Shown here: piece by piece, positions 42,279 through 51,970 of the stretch | Layout: each line of letters opens with the position of its first letter | Numbering within the stretch: position 1 is the first letter of the stretch | Notes under the pieces: model-generated | The model's input: only the letters and a program-made list of their open reading frames with translations | Database searches by the model: none | What the model was told of the DNA's origin: nothing | NCBI GenBank assembly: GCA_947630175.1 | Contig: CANRGJ010000005.1 | Location: 1 to 64,000, forward strand | Direction: 5' to 3' | Length of the DNA stretch: 64,000 nucleotides | Source: an uncultured Ruminiclostridium sp. | GTDB lineage: Bacteria; Bacillota; Clostridia; Oscillospirales; Ruminococcaceae | Translations under genes and position numbers: made by a program

Positions 42279-44102
42279 TTACGGCTGCTCTTCTGTTTCT
42301 GTGGTATTGCTTGTTTCTTCCTCAGCAGGCTGGGTCTCGGATTGCGAGCTTTCCTCAGGCGTGGTCTGGGTCGTAGTTTCTTCAGGCTTAACCGCAACGT
42401 AGACTACTATCTCCTCGCTTCCCGCAACGTCCACGCTTTCGCCCTCATTCTTGCTGCACCTTACGACACAGCCCTCCTCCACTTCGGAGCTTTCCTCTTC
42501 CTCAGTTCTGTACTTTATGCCAAGCTCTGACAGCTTTGCGGCATACTCCTCGGCGGTCATTCCGCTGTATGACGGCAAAGGCACCTTTTCGGGACCCTTG
42601 CTTACCGTCACGTTTATCTCCGTTCCTGAGAAAACAGGCGTCTGCGGCTCTATATCCTGGTCGATTATCTGCCCTGCGACATATTCCGAGTTGAAAACGT
42701 ACGTGGGATTGAAAATAAGATAAGCATACTGTGGGCTCGTGCTTACGGTAGTGAAAAATCCACCCCTGAAATCAGGCAGTATATACCCGTCCCCCACGTT
42801 AGAGGAATCAGTCTCACTGCTTTCGGAGGCAGAGGGAGTGGTGCTCACCGTTACGCTCGGGGTAGTAGTCACAGGCGCAGGCTTTTGCGTAGTGCTTTGC
42901 TCAGGCTCGCTCCCGTTTGATGCGGGAATAAGTATCGCCAGCAGGAAAATAATAATTATCACGCCGAATATGGACGCGCCCACGATAAATTTTATCTTGT
43001 CCTTTTCCGCCTTGCTTTTTTTGGATTTTTTCTTTGCGGAGGAGGAATGACTTCCGCTGTGGTTTGCAGCGGGTGCTTTTTTGGGAACAGGCGGAACGCT
43101 CTGCCGTTCAACTGGGAGCGTCATCTCGTTTGAAATATCCGAGGGCTTCGGCTGTTCAAACAGCCTGTCCACTAGCTCTGTAACGGTGGATATCCTGTCC
43201 TCCGCCTCAAGGCTCATACCCTTCATTATAACGTTTGAAACGTTCTTTGGAATATTTCTGTTTATCAGCATCGGGTCGGTGAGGGTATCGTCCTCAAGCC
43301 TTTCCACCGCCGAAGGAGGAGTTATCCCCGTAAGACAGCGGTAAAGCACTGCGGAAATGCCGAACACGTCCGTCCAGCTCCCGTTTCTCCTCGTGCTGGA
43401 ATACTGTTCGGGGGGAGCGTACCCGCTGAACACCTCATAGCCTATCTCGCTGTCCGCCGTTCTTGCGGCGCTTATGGAAAAGCCTATTAGCCTCAGTTCA
43501 TTTTTCTCACTTATAACAATAGTAGATGTACTTATACCTCTATGGATTATACCCATTTCATGAAGCTGGCTCAGCGCCGTCAAAGCGGGAGGGAACAGCT
43601 CTTTAACTCTTTCCCAGCTCATCGCTCCGCCGCAGCTGTCCAGATACGCTCTGAGAGTTATCCCGCCGATATAGTCCATAACGGCGTAAGCGGTGCCGTT
43701 TTCCGTGAACACGTCGAGAACGGTCTGCACGCAGCTTATCCCAGGCGAATGCATCAGCGTGCTGTGCAGCTCGATAAATTCCGCCAGATACGTTTTGTAA
43801 AGGGGCATCTTGTCGTTTCTTACCATAACGGCGGTATCGCCCTTTTCTCTGACGCACAGCGTGTCGGGCATATACTCCCTTATGGTGACCTTGCGGTCCG
43901 CCAGCAGGTCATAGCCGATATACAGTGCGGATTCTCCGCAACAGCTCATCAGCTTTCCCACCACGTAATGTTCGGCCAGCTTGGTAGCGGGTTTGAGATA
44001 AGCGCCGGTGTACGTGTCAGCGTCAAAGTGACCGCAGTTAGGACAGTTTCCGTTTTCGTCCAGCTTGCTCATACACCCCATACAAAGGTCAAGTTCTGTC
44101 AT
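42279..44102 (-). CDS. Zinc-ribbon pseudokinase with PASTA-like repeats
   Basis: 607 residues. The N-terminal zinc ribbon is C7-x2-C10...C20-x2-C23. The Hanks-type kinase fold is at about 45-320, but the catalytic residues are lost: the beta3 Lys segment reads VTIREY, HRD is HRG (IIHRGISTSTIVI, no Asp and no Asn) and DFG is replaced (RLIGFSI). APE-like APPEQY and the C-lobe are kept. After a basic, Ser/Lys-rich linker comes one membrane segment (about 373-396). Then there are two PASTA-like repeats (about 435-600) and an acidic Thr/Glu-rich tail. It is therefore probably a membrane-bound sensor or scaffold, not an active kinase. Starts ATG 44102. Confidence 0.8.
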   Translation of the reverse strand: MTELDLCMGCMSKLDENGNCPNCGHFDADTYTGAYLKPATKLAEHYVVGKLMSCCGESALYIGYDLLADRKVTIREYMPDTLCVREKGDTAVMVRNDKMPLYKTYLAEFIELHSTLMHSPGISCVQTVLDVFTENGTAYAVMDYIGGITLRAYLDSCGGAMSWERVKELFPPALTALSQLHEMGIIHRGISTSTIVISEKNELRLIGFSISAARTADSEIGYEVFSGYAPPEQYSSTRRNGSWTDVFGISAVLYRCLTGITPPSAVERLEDDTLTDPMLINRNIPKNVSNVIMKGMSLEAEDRISTVTELVDRLFEQPKPSDISNEMTLPVERQSVPPVPKKAPAANHSGSHSSSAKKKSKKSKAEKDKIKFIVGASIFGVIIIIFLLAILIPASNGSEPEQSTTQKPAPVTTTPSVTVSTTPSASESSETDSSNVGDGYILPDFRGGFFTTVSTSPQYAYLIFNPTYVFNSEYVAGQIIDQDIEPQTPVFSGTEINVTVSKGPEKVPLPSYSGMTAEEYAAKLSELGIKYRTEEEESSEVEEGCVVRCSKNEGESVDVAGSEEIVVYVAVKPEETTTQTTPEESSQSETQPAEEETSNTTETEEQP

Positions 44103-44305
44103 AAAAAATCTCTTTTCGGTTTAAGTATAAACAGCCTTTAAACGGCTGAAAATTTCATAATAAATATGTACAGCAGACGTACATACATATTTATTTTACT
44201 ATAAAAGATAAAATATGTCAAGTGCTGTCTGCTTTGCCGAATATTGACATTTTCCGCCGCAGGTGATATATTTTTATCATACTCTTTTTTCAGGAGGAAC
44301 AAAAA

Positions 44306-44635
44306 TTGCTTTTCAAAAAGAAGAACAAAGGCTGTATGACTGTGGAGCAGCTGAGAAAGCTGGACAAGACCGCTTTGAAATACGTCACCCGCCGTGACCC
44401 CGAAACTGCCGCCGAGATAAAATTAGGCGACAACGGCGCAGTAAACGTAATAGGCGACGACTTCACAATAGTTTGCTTCGGAAAGACCGTTTTTTCAGCT
44501 CCCCTGTCCGAAGTGAGAGCAGGCGAGCTTATGGATATGTCGGGCTTTACCGCCTCATACACCGACAAAAACGGCGAGCATATCAGCATTGTTGCCAAAT
44601 ACACCGACGGCACTGTTGCACTTTCCCGCAGATAA
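44306..44635 (+). CDS. Small conserved-looking protein of unknown function
   Basis: 109 residues, start TTG 44306 with aggagg (44292-44297) 8 nt upstream. The N-terminus is basic (LFKKKNKGCMTVEQLRKL), followed by a beta-rich region (VNVIGDDFTIVCFGKTVFSA, then GEHISIVAKYTDGTVALSRR). There is no signal peptide, no membrane segment and no motif that I recognise. It is divergent from the pseudokinase gene and 78 nt from the next gene. Confidence 0.65.
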   Translation: MLFKKKNKGCMTVEQLRKLDKTALKYVTRRDPETAAEIKLGDNGAVNVIGDDFTIVCFGKTVFSAPLSEVRAGELMDMSGFTASYTDKNGEHISIVAKYTDGTVALSRR

Positions 44636-44649
44636 TTTTGTGAAAAATG

Positions 44650-44679
44650 TTGACATTTGTCATATTGTTATGCTAAAAT
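44650..44679 (+). promoter_or_regulatory. Promoter of the SCP2-domain gene
   Basis: TTGACA (44650-44655), 18-nt spacer, TAAAAT (44674-44679) with TG two bases before it. Confidence 0.65.
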
Positions 44680-44713
44680 TAGCGTGAAATAAAAAGAAAA
44701 GGACGAAAAAACA

Positions 44714-45055
44714 ATGACCTTTGACGAAATGGTAGGAAAAATAAGATCCCTCTGCGACGGCGTAGAGCTTAAGGATTACAAAAAGCACCTTGCGGTGGAA
44801 GTCGCAGTTAAAGGCGACGCCGAGGGCGTATTTTACATTGAAGTAAAGGACGGCAAGGTTGACGTTCAGCCCTACGCCTACAACGACCGCGACATACGCT
44901 TTACCGCCACCGCCGAGAATTTCATCAAGCTGGCAAGCGGAAAGCTCGACCCCGTTCTTGCCTTCACCACAGGAAAATTAAAGGTAGAGGGCGGTATCGA
45001 CAAGGCTTTCGAGTTCAAAAAAGTGGTGGAAGCAATAAAAGCGCAAAAAGGATAA
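44714..45055 (+). CDS. SCP2 sterol-binding-domain protein
   Basis: 113 residues that look like a lone SCP2 domain: LAVEVAVKGDAEGVFYIEVK, then the typical DIRFTATAENFIKLASGKLD and the hydrophobic-pocket strand AFTTGKLKVEGGIDKAF. SCP2 domains bind lipids or hydrophobic ligands. In bacteria the single-domain form has no settled function. Cytoplasmic, with its own promoter. The T-box leader of the trp operon begins right after it. Confidence 0.8.
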   Translation: MTFDEMVGKIRSLCDGVELKDYKKHLAVEVAVKGDAEGVFYIEVKDGKVDVQPYAYNDRDIRFTATAENFIKLASGKLDPVLAFTTGKLKVEGGIDKAFEFKKVVEAIKAQKG

Positions 45056-45065
45056 AAAATACCTA

Positions 45066-45094
45066 TTGACAAAAATCAGAAATTGTGCTATATT
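45066..45094 (+). promoter_or_regulatory. trp operon promoter
   Basis: TTGACA (45066-45071), 17-nt spacer, TATATT (45089-45094), directly ahead of the T-box leader. Confidence 0.8.
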
Positions 45095-45099
45095 GTTTA

Positions 45100-45440
45100 T
45101 AACAATTGAAAAGTTTAAATCCGACGAGCAAAAGTAAGTAACCGACGCAAGGTTGTCCCAGAGAGTCCCCGTTTGCTGCGAGGGGATACAAACGGTATCG
45201 GCGAATGGATTTGTGAGGAGCAGGGTGAACGCTTGAAAAGCAAGTATCCCCCGCCGAGCTTCCTGCGTTAGTGTGAAAGAGTATTAAGGCGACCGCTGCG
45301 TACTTGCAGGATATATGATGATTGCCGCCTTTGTACTTGTGAAAGGCGGTTTTTGATTTATAAAAGCCGTGAAACGGGTGGCACCGCGGAATTTTCGCCC
45401 CGACAGAGCTTAAAGGCTTTGTCGGGGCTTATTGTTTTGA
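45100..45440 (+). promoter_or_regulatory. Tryptophan T-box riboswitch with terminator
   Basis: The antiterminator T-box GGGTGGCACCGCGG is at 45376-45389. A terminator hairpin GCCCCGACA...TGTCGGGGC (45397-45428) with TTATTGTTTT follows. In stem I the loop-E strands AGTA (5') and GAA (3', gcGAA) are visible, and the triplet after GAA is TGG (45206-45208) followed by A. This is the normal position of the specifier, so it reads Trp. Uncharged tRNA-Trp would bind and allow read-through into trpE. Specifier and operon content agree. Confidence 0.93.
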
Positions 45441-45454
45441 AAAAGGAGAACGCT

Positions 45455-46927
45455 ATGCAGATAAATCTTACGCTTGACGAGGCAAGGAAATACTGCGGGG
45501 ATTACCGCTGTATCCCCCTCAGCACCGAGATATATTCCGATATGAAGACCCCTGTTGAGGTCCTGACGATACTTCAGAACGTCAGCTCTCATTGCTATAT
45601 GCTGGAGAGCATAGAGGACAGGCAGAAGTGGGGAAGATACACCTTTCTGGGTTACGACCCGAAATCCGAGATAACCTGCCGCAGCGGGAAAATGAAAGTC
45701 ACCGTTGACGGCGTGACACAGACCTTTGAAGTGAACCACCCCGACGAAATTATCCGTCAGGTGATAAAAGACCACCTCAGCCCCTCCTTACCCTCTCTCC
45801 CCACCTTTACAGGCGGACTTGTGGGCTATTTCTCCTACGATTACATAAAATACAGCGAGCCTACCCTGAACCTTGACGCAAAGGACGAGGAAAACTTCAA
45901 CGACGTTGACCTTATGCTGTTTGACAAGGTGATAGCCTTTGACAACTTCCGCCAGAAAATCATTCTCATCTGCAACATTTCGGCGGACGATATAGAAAAT
46001 TCCTACCAAAGCGGCGTAAAAGCCCTTGAGGAATTAAAACAGCTTATTCTCCACGGCACGCCCAAGCCTCGCGTTTCAGGAAAGCTGAAATCGGATTTCC
46101 GCCCTCTTTTCAGCAAGGAGCAGTATTGCTCAATGGTTGAAAAGGCAAAGAGATACATTTACGAGGGCGACATTTTTCAGGTAGTCCTCAGCAACCGCCT
46201 TGAAGCTGACTACGAGGGCAGCCTGCTGGACACTTACCGTGTTCTTCGCACCTCCAACCCCTCCCCCTATATGTTTTACTTTTCAGGCGAGGACGTGGAG
46301 ATAGCGGGCGCTTCCCCCGAAACTCTGGTAAAGCTGGAAAACGGCGTTCTCCACACCTTCCCCCTTGCGGGAACACGCCCGAGAGGAGCAACCTCCGAGC
46401 AGGACGAGGCCTTGGAAAAGGAACTTCTTGCCGACGAAAAGGAAAGAGCCGAGCATAATATGCTCGTTGACTTAGGCAGGAACGACCTGGGCAAGATAAG
46501 CAAATTCGGCACCGTAGAAGTGGAAAAATATATGTCCATTGAGCGCTACTCCCATGTAATGCACATCGGCTCCACCGTCAGGGGAACGATACGGGAGGAC
46601 AAGACCGCTGCCGACGCAGTTAACGCCGTTCTCCCTGCAGGAACACTTTCTGGAGCGCCGAAGATAAGAGCCTGCGAGATAATAAACGAGCTTGAAAACA
46701 ACAAGCGGGGCATTTACGGCGGAGCTATCGGCTACCTTGATTTTACAGGGAACCTTGACACCTGTATTGCCATAAGGATAGCCTTCAAGAAGAACGGAAA
46801 AGTTTTCGTCCGTTCGGGCGCTGGCATAGTTGCGGACAGCGTTCCCGAAAACGAATACAACGAGTGCATAAACAAAGCCAAAGCCGTGCTGAAAGCCCTT
46901 GAAACAGCAGGCGAAGGCTTGGAATAA
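45455..46927 (+). CDS. trpE: Anthranilate synthase component I
   Basis: 490 residues. It converts chorismate and ammonia from TrpG into anthranilate. The Trp-feedback site LLES-like segment is YMLESIEDRQKWGRYTF. The chorismate-binding core has the typical SPYMFYF, IAGASPETLVKL, PLAGTRPRG, DLGRNDLGK and GTLSGAPKIRA motifs. The ATG at 45455 is preceded by aaaaggag; the open frame extends into the T-box terminator, but that part is not coding. It is the first gene of the operon, 12 nt before trpG. Confidence 0.96.
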   Translation: MQINLTLDEARKYCGDYRCIPLSTEIYSDMKTPVEVLTILQNVSSHCYMLESIEDRQKWGRYTFLGYDPKSEITCRSGKMKVTVDGVTQTFEVNHPDEIIRQVIKDHLSPSLPSLPTFTGGLVGYFSYDYIKYSEPTLNLDAKDEENFNDVDLMLFDKVIAFDNFRQKIILICNISADDIENSYQSGVKALEELKQLILHGTPKPRVSGKLKSDFRPLFSKEQYCSMVEKAKRYIYEGDIFQVVLSNRLEADYEGSLLDTYRVLRTSNPSPYMFYFSGEDVEIAGASPETLVKLENGVLHTFPLAGTRPRGATSEQDEALEKELLADEKERAEHNMLVDLGRNDLGKISKFGTVEVEKYMSIERYSHVMHIGSTVRGTIREDKTAADAVNAVLPAGTLSGAPKIRACEIINELENNKRGIYGGAIGYLDFTGNLDTCIAIRIAFKKNGKVFVRSGAGIVADSVPENEYNECINKAKAVLKALETAGEGLE

Positions 46928-46939
46928 GGCGGTGAAGAT

Positions 46940-47509
46940 ATGATCTTGCTGATAGACAATTACGACAGCTTTTCCTACAATCTTTATCAGCTTGTAGGTT
47001 CGGTAGATCCCGACATAAAGGTGATAAGAAACGACGATATGACCGCCGGGGAAATAAAAACGCTTTCCCCCGAAAGAATAATCCTTTCCCCAGGTCCCGG
47101 AAAGCCCTCCGACGCAGGCGTCTGCATTGACGTTGTGAAAAAATGCGGCGGCAGTATCCCTATCTTGGGCGTATGCTTAGGACATCAGGCGATATGCGAA
47201 GCCTTCGGCGCCACCGTTTCCTATGCAAAACAGCTTATGCACGGTAAAATGTCCAAAGTTGAAATAGATACCGCGGTCCCGCTTTTCAAAGGACTTCCCA
47301 AAGTGATAGACGCCGCCCGTTATCACTCCCTTGCGGCGATAGAGGAAACGGTACAGTCCCCGCTGAAAGTCACCGCCCGCACCGTGGACGGCGAAATAAT
47401 GGCAGTACAGCACGAACAGTACCCCATTTACGGCGTACAGTTCCATCCCGAGTCAATACTTACACCAATGGGTAAAAAAATACTGGAAAATTTTCTTGCA
47501 AATGATTGA
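46940..47509 (+). CDS. trpG: Anthranilate synthase component II (glutamine amidotransferase)
   Basis: 189 residues of a class I GATase that feeds ammonia to TrpE. The nucleophile is C79 (GVCLGHQAI), with the oxyanion motif SPGPGKP and the His-Glu pair in VQFHPESI. It is a stand-alone subunit, not fused to TrpD, as usual in Firmicutes. Its C-terminus is close to the trpD start (14 nt). Confidence 0.95.
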   Translation: MILLIDNYDSFSYNLYQLVGSVDPDIKVIRNDDMTAGEIKTLSPERIILSPGPGKPSDAGVCIDVVKKCGGSIPILGVCLGHQAICEAFGATVSYAKQLMHGKMSKVEIDTAVPLFKGLPKVIDAARYHSLAAIEETVQSPLKVTARTVDGEIMAVQHEQYPIYGVQFHPESILTPMGKKILENFLAND

Positions 47510-47523
47510 AAGGAGAAACCACA

Positions 47524-48537
47524 ATGATAAAAGATGCAATAGTAAAGCTGATAAACAAGGAGGACCTTCCCGCCTCAACAGTGGAGCAGGTAATGGACGA
47601 GATAATGACGGGTCAGGCGAGCCAGATACTTATGGCGTCCTACCTCACCGCCCTTGAAGCAAAGGGCACAACGGTAGAGGAGATAACCGCCTCCGCCAAG
47701 GGAATGAGAAAAGCGGGAACTCTTTTAAAGCACAAGGACGTTGTTTTTGAGATAGTGGGAACAGGCGGCGACCGTTCCAATTCCTTCAACATCTCCACCA
47801 CCTCTTCCATAGTGATAGCCTCCGCAGGCGTAAAGGTAGCAAAGCACGGCAACCGCGCCGCCTCCAGCAAATCAGGCGCAGCCGACTGCTTTGAGGCTCT
47901 GGGCGTTAAGATAGCCCTTGAAGTTGAGCAGATGGAGCAGGTGCTTGAAGAATGTGGAATGTGCTTCCTTTTCGCTCAGAAATACCATTCGGCTATGAAA
48001 TACGTAGGACCCGTGAGAAAAGAGCTGGGCATAAAGACCGTTTTCAACATCTTAGGACCTCTCACCAACCCTGCCGCCGCCGAAAGGGAAGTTATGGGCG
48101 TTTATGATGAGAGCCTTGTAGAACCCCTCGCTCACGTTCTCTCAAATCTGGGCGTAAAAAGAGGAATGACCGTTTACGGCACAGACCGTCTTGACGAGGT
48201 TTCTATAAGCGCACCTACGAAAGTGTGTGAATTTGAGGACAATAATTTCAAGACCTACACCATAAAGCCTGAGGACTTCGGTCTTGCCACCGCCGATAAA
48301 TCCGAGATAACAGGCGGCAGCGGCGAAGACAACGCCAAAATAACCTTGGGAATACTTAAAGGCGAGATAAAAGGCGCAAAGCGCGACGTGGTACTGCTTA
48401 ACTCCGCCTGCGGACTTTACGCCGCAGGAAAAGCGGACAGTATCGCCGAGGGCGTAAAGCAGGCGGCAGAGCTTATCGACAGCGGAAAAGCCCTGCAAAA
48501 GCTGAACGACTTTATCGCCGCCACAAATAAATTCTGA
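47524..48537 (+). CDS. trpD: Anthranilate phosphoribosyltransferase
   Basis: 337 residues. It attaches anthranilate to PRPP. Shows the PRPP-binding loop EIVGTGGDRSNSFNIST, VAKHGNRAASSKSGAAD and the KYVGPVRKELGIKTVFNILG segment. ATG 47524 with aaaggag 9 nt upstream. Confidence 0.95.
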   Translation: MIKDAIVKLINKEDLPASTVEQVMDEIMTGQASQILMASYLTALEAKGTTVEEITASAKGMRKAGTLLKHKDVVFEIVGTGGDRSNSFNISTTSSIVIASAGVKVAKHGNRAASSKSGAADCFEALGVKIALEVEQMEQVLEECGMCFLFAQKYHSAMKYVGPVRKELGIKTVFNILGPLTNPAAAEREVMGVYDESLVEPLAHVLSNLGVKRGMTVYGTDRLDEVSISAPTKVCEFEDNNFKTYTIKPEDFGLATADKSEITGGSGEDNAKITLGILKGEIKGAKRDVVLLNSACGLYAAGKADSIAEGVKQAAELIDSGKALQKLNDFIAATNKF

Positions 48538-48551
48538 TAACGGAGCAAACA

Positions 48552-49334
48552 ATGATACTTGACGATATAGCGGTATACCGCCGTCAGCAGCTTGAACGGG
48601 AAAAATCCGCCTGCCCTCCCGAGGAGATGAAAAAATCCGCCGAAAAGCTGTCAGCCCCCTGCAAGGACTTTGCGGGAGCGCTGAAAGCGCAGGGGCTTTC
48701 GGTGATAGCCGAGGTGAAAAAAGCCTCCCCCTCAAAAGGCGTGATACAGCCGAACTTCGACCCCGTTTCCACAGCGGTGCAGTACGAGCAGGCAGGCGCA
48801 AGAGCAGTTTCCTGCCTTACCGAGGAGCATTACTTTCAGGGCAGCTCGAAATATCTGCGAATGATACGGAAAAAAATATCTCTCCCCATTCTCCGCAAGG
48901 ATTTCATCATCGACCCTTATCAGATATACGAGGCAAAAGTGATAGGAGCAGACGCGATACTCCTCATTTCCGCAATGCTTGACACGAAAACCATAAGGGA
49001 ATATAATAAGATAGCGTCTTCACTGGGACTTTCCGTCCTTGCGGAAAGCCACAACGAGGAGGAGCTTGACAGCGTTCTTGAGGCGGGTTGTGATATAATA
49101 GGCATAAACAACCGCAACCTGAAAACCTTTGAGGTGAGCCTTGAAACCACCGTTCGCCTTGCTGAAAAAGTCCCGAAAGGCTATACGATAGTTTCCGAAA
49201 GCGGAATAAAGGACAGCGAGGATATAAAGCTGCTCCTTTCCTGCGGCGCAGACGCCGTGCTGATAGGCGAAACGCTTATGCGAAGCGGCAATATCGCCGA
49301 AACCTTGAAAACTTTGGGTGATACCCGATGGTGA
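48552..49334 (+). CDS. trpC: Indole-3-glycerol phosphate synthase
   Basis: 260 residues of a (beta/alpha)8 enzyme that closes the indole ring from CdRP. Characteristic segments are VIAEVKKASPSKG (catalytic Lys), LTEEHYFQGS, LRKDFIIDPYQIYEAK, GINNRNL and VSESGI. It is not fused to TrpF. The end overlaps trpF by 7 nt, so the two are translationally coupled. Confidence 0.95.
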   Translation: MILDDIAVYRRQQLEREKSACPPEEMKKSAEKLSAPCKDFAGALKAQGLSVIAEVKKASPSKGVIQPNFDPVSTAVQYEQAGARAVSCLTEEHYFQGSSKYLRMIRKKISLPILRKDFIIDPYQIYEAKVIGADAILLISAMLDTKTIREYNKIASSLGLSVLAESHNEEELDSVLEAGCDIIGINNRNLKTFEVSLETTVRLAEKVPKGYTIVSESGIKDSEDIKLLLSCGADAVLIGETLMRSGNIAETLKTLGDTRW

Positions 49335-49945
49335 AGATAAAAATATGCGGTATGCGCCGTCCCGACGATATAGAATACGTCAACAGATATTCCCCCGATT
49401 ATGCAGGCTTTATCCTGTCAGCGGGCTTTAAAAGGAGCATTGAATATCAGACCTTTCTGACCCTCTCCGCAAGCCTTGACAGCGGGATAAAAAAGGTGGG
49501 CGTATTCGTAAACGAGCCTTTGGAAAATATTTTGGAGCATTACGCCGAAAAACTTGACGTGATACAGCTCCACGGCGACGAGGACTCAGATTTTGTGAAC
49601 TCCCTGCGGAAAAATTTCAGCGGCGAGATATGGAAAGCGGTTCGTGCCTCATCACCAGATGTTATTGAGAAAGCCGACAGCTTGAACTGCGATAAGCTGC
49701 TCATCGACAGCTATGTCAAGGGACTTGTAGGTGGTACAGGAAAGACCGCCGACCTTGACGTTATCAAAAAAGCGGTTTTTCACAAGAAATTTTTCCTTGC
49801 AGGCGGACTTGACAGCAAAAACGTCATCGCCGCAATAAAAGCGGTTAACCCTTACGGCGTTGATTTTTCAGGCTCGGTGGAGACCGACGGCTGCAAAGAC
49901 GAAGAAAAGATAAAAGAGATTATCGAAACTATCAGGAGGAACTGA
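49328..49945 (+). CDS. trpF: Phosphoribosylanthranilate isomerase
   Basis: 205 residues. The barrel starts VKIKICGMRRPDD with the catalytic Cys of KICG, then VIQLHGDED, LLIDSYVKGLVGGTGKT (catalytic Asp) and the phosphate-binding LAGGLDSKNV and GVDFSGSVE. It has an ATG start inside the end of trpC. Confidence 0.95.
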   Translation: MVKIKICGMRRPDDIEYVNRYSPDYAGFILSAGFKRSIEYQTFLTLSASLDSGIKKVGVFVNEPLENILEHYAEKLDVIQLHGDEDSDFVNSLRKNFSGEIWKAVRASSPDVIEKADSLNCDKLLIDSYVKGLVGGTGKTADLDVIKKAVFHKKFFLAGGLDSKNVIAAIKAVNPYGVDFSGSVETDGCKDEEKIKEIIETIRRN

Positions 49946-49946
49946 T

Positions 49947-50735
49947 ATGGAAGTCAGGGAATACCTTGCGGAATATTACACCTCCCATGACGAACACAGC
50001 CGCCTTGCCTCAAAGAGTGGAAACGTGGAATTTTTCACCACCATGACCTATATCGAAAAATATCTTAAACAGGGAATGAGGATAATCGAAATAGGCGCAG
50101 GCACGGGAAGATACAGCCACGCCCTCGCCCGAAAGGGCTTTCAGGTGGACGCTGTGGAGCTTATGGAGCATAATATTGAGATATTTAAGGAAAACACTGT
50201 TCAAAACGAGCCTGTCACCATAACCCAGGGCAACGCCACCCACCTTTCTGCCTTTGAAAGCAACACATATGACGTCACCCTGCTGCTGGGACCTATGTAT
50301 CACCTGTTTACCGAGGAGGAAAAGCTGAAAGCCTTGTCCGAAGCGATACGGGTCACAAAAAAGGGCGGAACGGTTTTCGCAGCCTACGTTATGGGCGACG
50401 CCGCAATACTGTCTTACGGCTTTATAAGAGGAGCGATATGGGAGCTTATGGAAAAGCATATGATAGACCCCATAACCTTCGACACTTTTTCAGATCCGTG
50501 GGACATATTCGAGATGTACCGCAAAGAGGACATTGACAGGCTGATGTCTCGCTTTGACGTAAAGCGTCAGCATTTCATAACAACAGACGGTCAGACCTGC
50601 CTTATAAAAGATGTTGTGGATAAAATGGACGACAAGACCTATGAAATGTACTTAAAATATCATCTTGCCATCTGCGAAAGGCAGGATATGACAGGCTGTT
50701 CCAACCACACGCTTGACATATTCACAAAGGAATAA
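49947..50735 (+). CDS. Class I SAM-dependent methyltransferase inside the trp operon
   Basis: 262 residues with the SAM-binding motif [17 protein letters not shown], acidic motif II VDAVELM, and motif [21 protein letters not shown]. The substrate is not evident. It starts 1 nt after the trpF stop (RBS aggaggaac within trpF) and ends 31 nt before trpB, so it must be co-transcribed and T-box controlled. Related small methyltransferases of Clostridia are often of unknown target. Its position between trpF and trpB is unusual. Confidence 0.85.
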   Translation: MEVREYLAEYYTSHDEHSRLASKSGNVEFFTTMTYIEKYLKQGMRIIEIGAGTGRYSHALARKGFQVDAVELMEHNIEIFKENTVQNEPVTITQGNATHLSAFESNTYDVTLLLGPMYHLFTEEEKLKALSEAIRVTKKGGTVFAAYVMGDAAILSYGFIRGAIWELMEKHMIDPITFDTFSDPWDIFEMYRKEDIDRLMSRFDVKRQHFITTDGQTCLIKDVVDKMDDKTYEMYLKYHLAICERQDMTGCSNHTLDIFTKE

Positions 50736-50766
50736 AAAATCAAATAAACACAATCGGAGGACAAAA

Positions 50767-51954
50767 ATGGGAAAAGTAGGAAGATACGGAGAATACGGCG
50801 GACAGTATATTCCCGAAACTGTAATGAACGCCGTTCACGAGCTTGAAGAAGCGTATGACAGATACAAGAACGACCCCGAATTTAAAGCGGAGCTTGCCGA
50901 GCTTTACCGCACCTATGCGGGCAGACCCTCTCTGCTTTACTACGCCGACAAAATGACAAAGGATCTGGGCGGCTGCAAGATATATCTGAAACGCGAGGAC
51001 CTGAACCACACAGGCGCACACAAGATAAACAACGTTCTGGGTCAGCTCCTTCTTGCAAAGAAAATGGGAAAGAAAAGGATAATCGCCGAAACAGGCGCAG
51101 GACAGCACGGCGTTGCAACAGCTACCGTCTGCGCTCTTATGGGGCTTCAGTGCTGTGTATATATGGGCAGCACCGACGTTGAAAGACAGTCCCTTAACGT
51201 GTACAGAATGAAGCTGTTAGGCTCCGAGGTAGTATCGGTGGACAGCGGCACAGCGACCCTTAAAGATGCAATAAATGAGGCTTTCCGTGATTGGACGACA
51301 AATATAGAAACCACCTTTTACTGCATAGGCTCCGCCGTAGGACCTCACCCCTACCCCGAAATGGTAAGGGACTTTCAGAAGGTCATCGGCGAGGAGATAA
51401 GAGCCCAGCTTATGGAGCGTGAGGGCAAATTGCCCGATTGCGTTGTAGCCTGCGTAGGCGGCGGCTCCAACTCGATAGGCACCTTCTACGATTTCATAAA
51501 TGAAAGCTCCGTCCGCCTTATAGGAGCAGAAGCGGCAGGGCTCGGCATAGATACCGACAAGCACGCCGCAACTATTTCAAAAGGCACCACAGGCATATTC
51601 CATGGAATGAAATCCGTATTTTTGCAGGACGAATTTGGTCAGATAGCTCCCGTTTACTCCATTTCCGCAGGGCTTGACTATCCCGGCATAGGACCCGAAC
51701 ACGCCCAGCTGTGGAAAACAGGCAGGGCTGAATACGTCGCGATAACCGACGAAGAGGCGGTACAAGCGTTTGAGTACCTCTCCCGCACCGAGGGGATAAT
51801 CCCCGCTATCGAGTCCTCCCACGCAGTTGCGGCGGCACTGAAAATTGCCCCCACTATGGGAAAGGATCAGATAATGGTGATAAACATTTCAGGACGCGGC
51901 GACAAGGACGTTTATTCCGTCGCCAGATACCGTGGAGTACATCTGGAGAACTGA
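50767..51954 (+). CDS. trpB: Tryptophan synthase beta chain
   Basis: 395 residues. PLP is held by K86 ([14 protein letters not shown]) and the phosphate by the [10 protein letters not shown] loop. The substrate-side [13 protein letters not shown] is typical of TrpB1. It makes Trp from indole and serine and pairs with TrpA encoded next. ATG 50767 with cggagg upstream; longer frame text starting inside the methyltransferase is not coding. Confidence 0.96.
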   Translation: MGKVGRYGEYGGQYIPETVMNAVHELEEAYDRYKNDPEFKAELAELYRTYAGRPSLLYYADKMTKDLGGCKIYLKREDLNHTGAHKINNVLGQLLLAKKMGKKRIIAETGAGQHGVATATVCALMGLQCCVYMGSTDVERQSLNVYRMKLLGSEVVSVDSGTATLKDAINEAFRDWTTNIETTFYCIGSAVGPHPYPEMVRDFQKVIGEEIRAQLMEREGKLPDCVVACVGGGSNSIGTFYDFINESSVRLIGAEAAGLGIDTDKHAATISKGTTGIFHGMKSVFLQDEFGQIAPVYSISAGLDYPGIGPEHAQLWKTGRAEYVAITDEEAVQAFEYLSRTEGIIPAIESSHAVAAALKIAPTMGKDQIMVINISGRGDKDVYSVARYRGVHLEN

Positions 51955-51970
51955 GAAAGGAAACAGTAAA

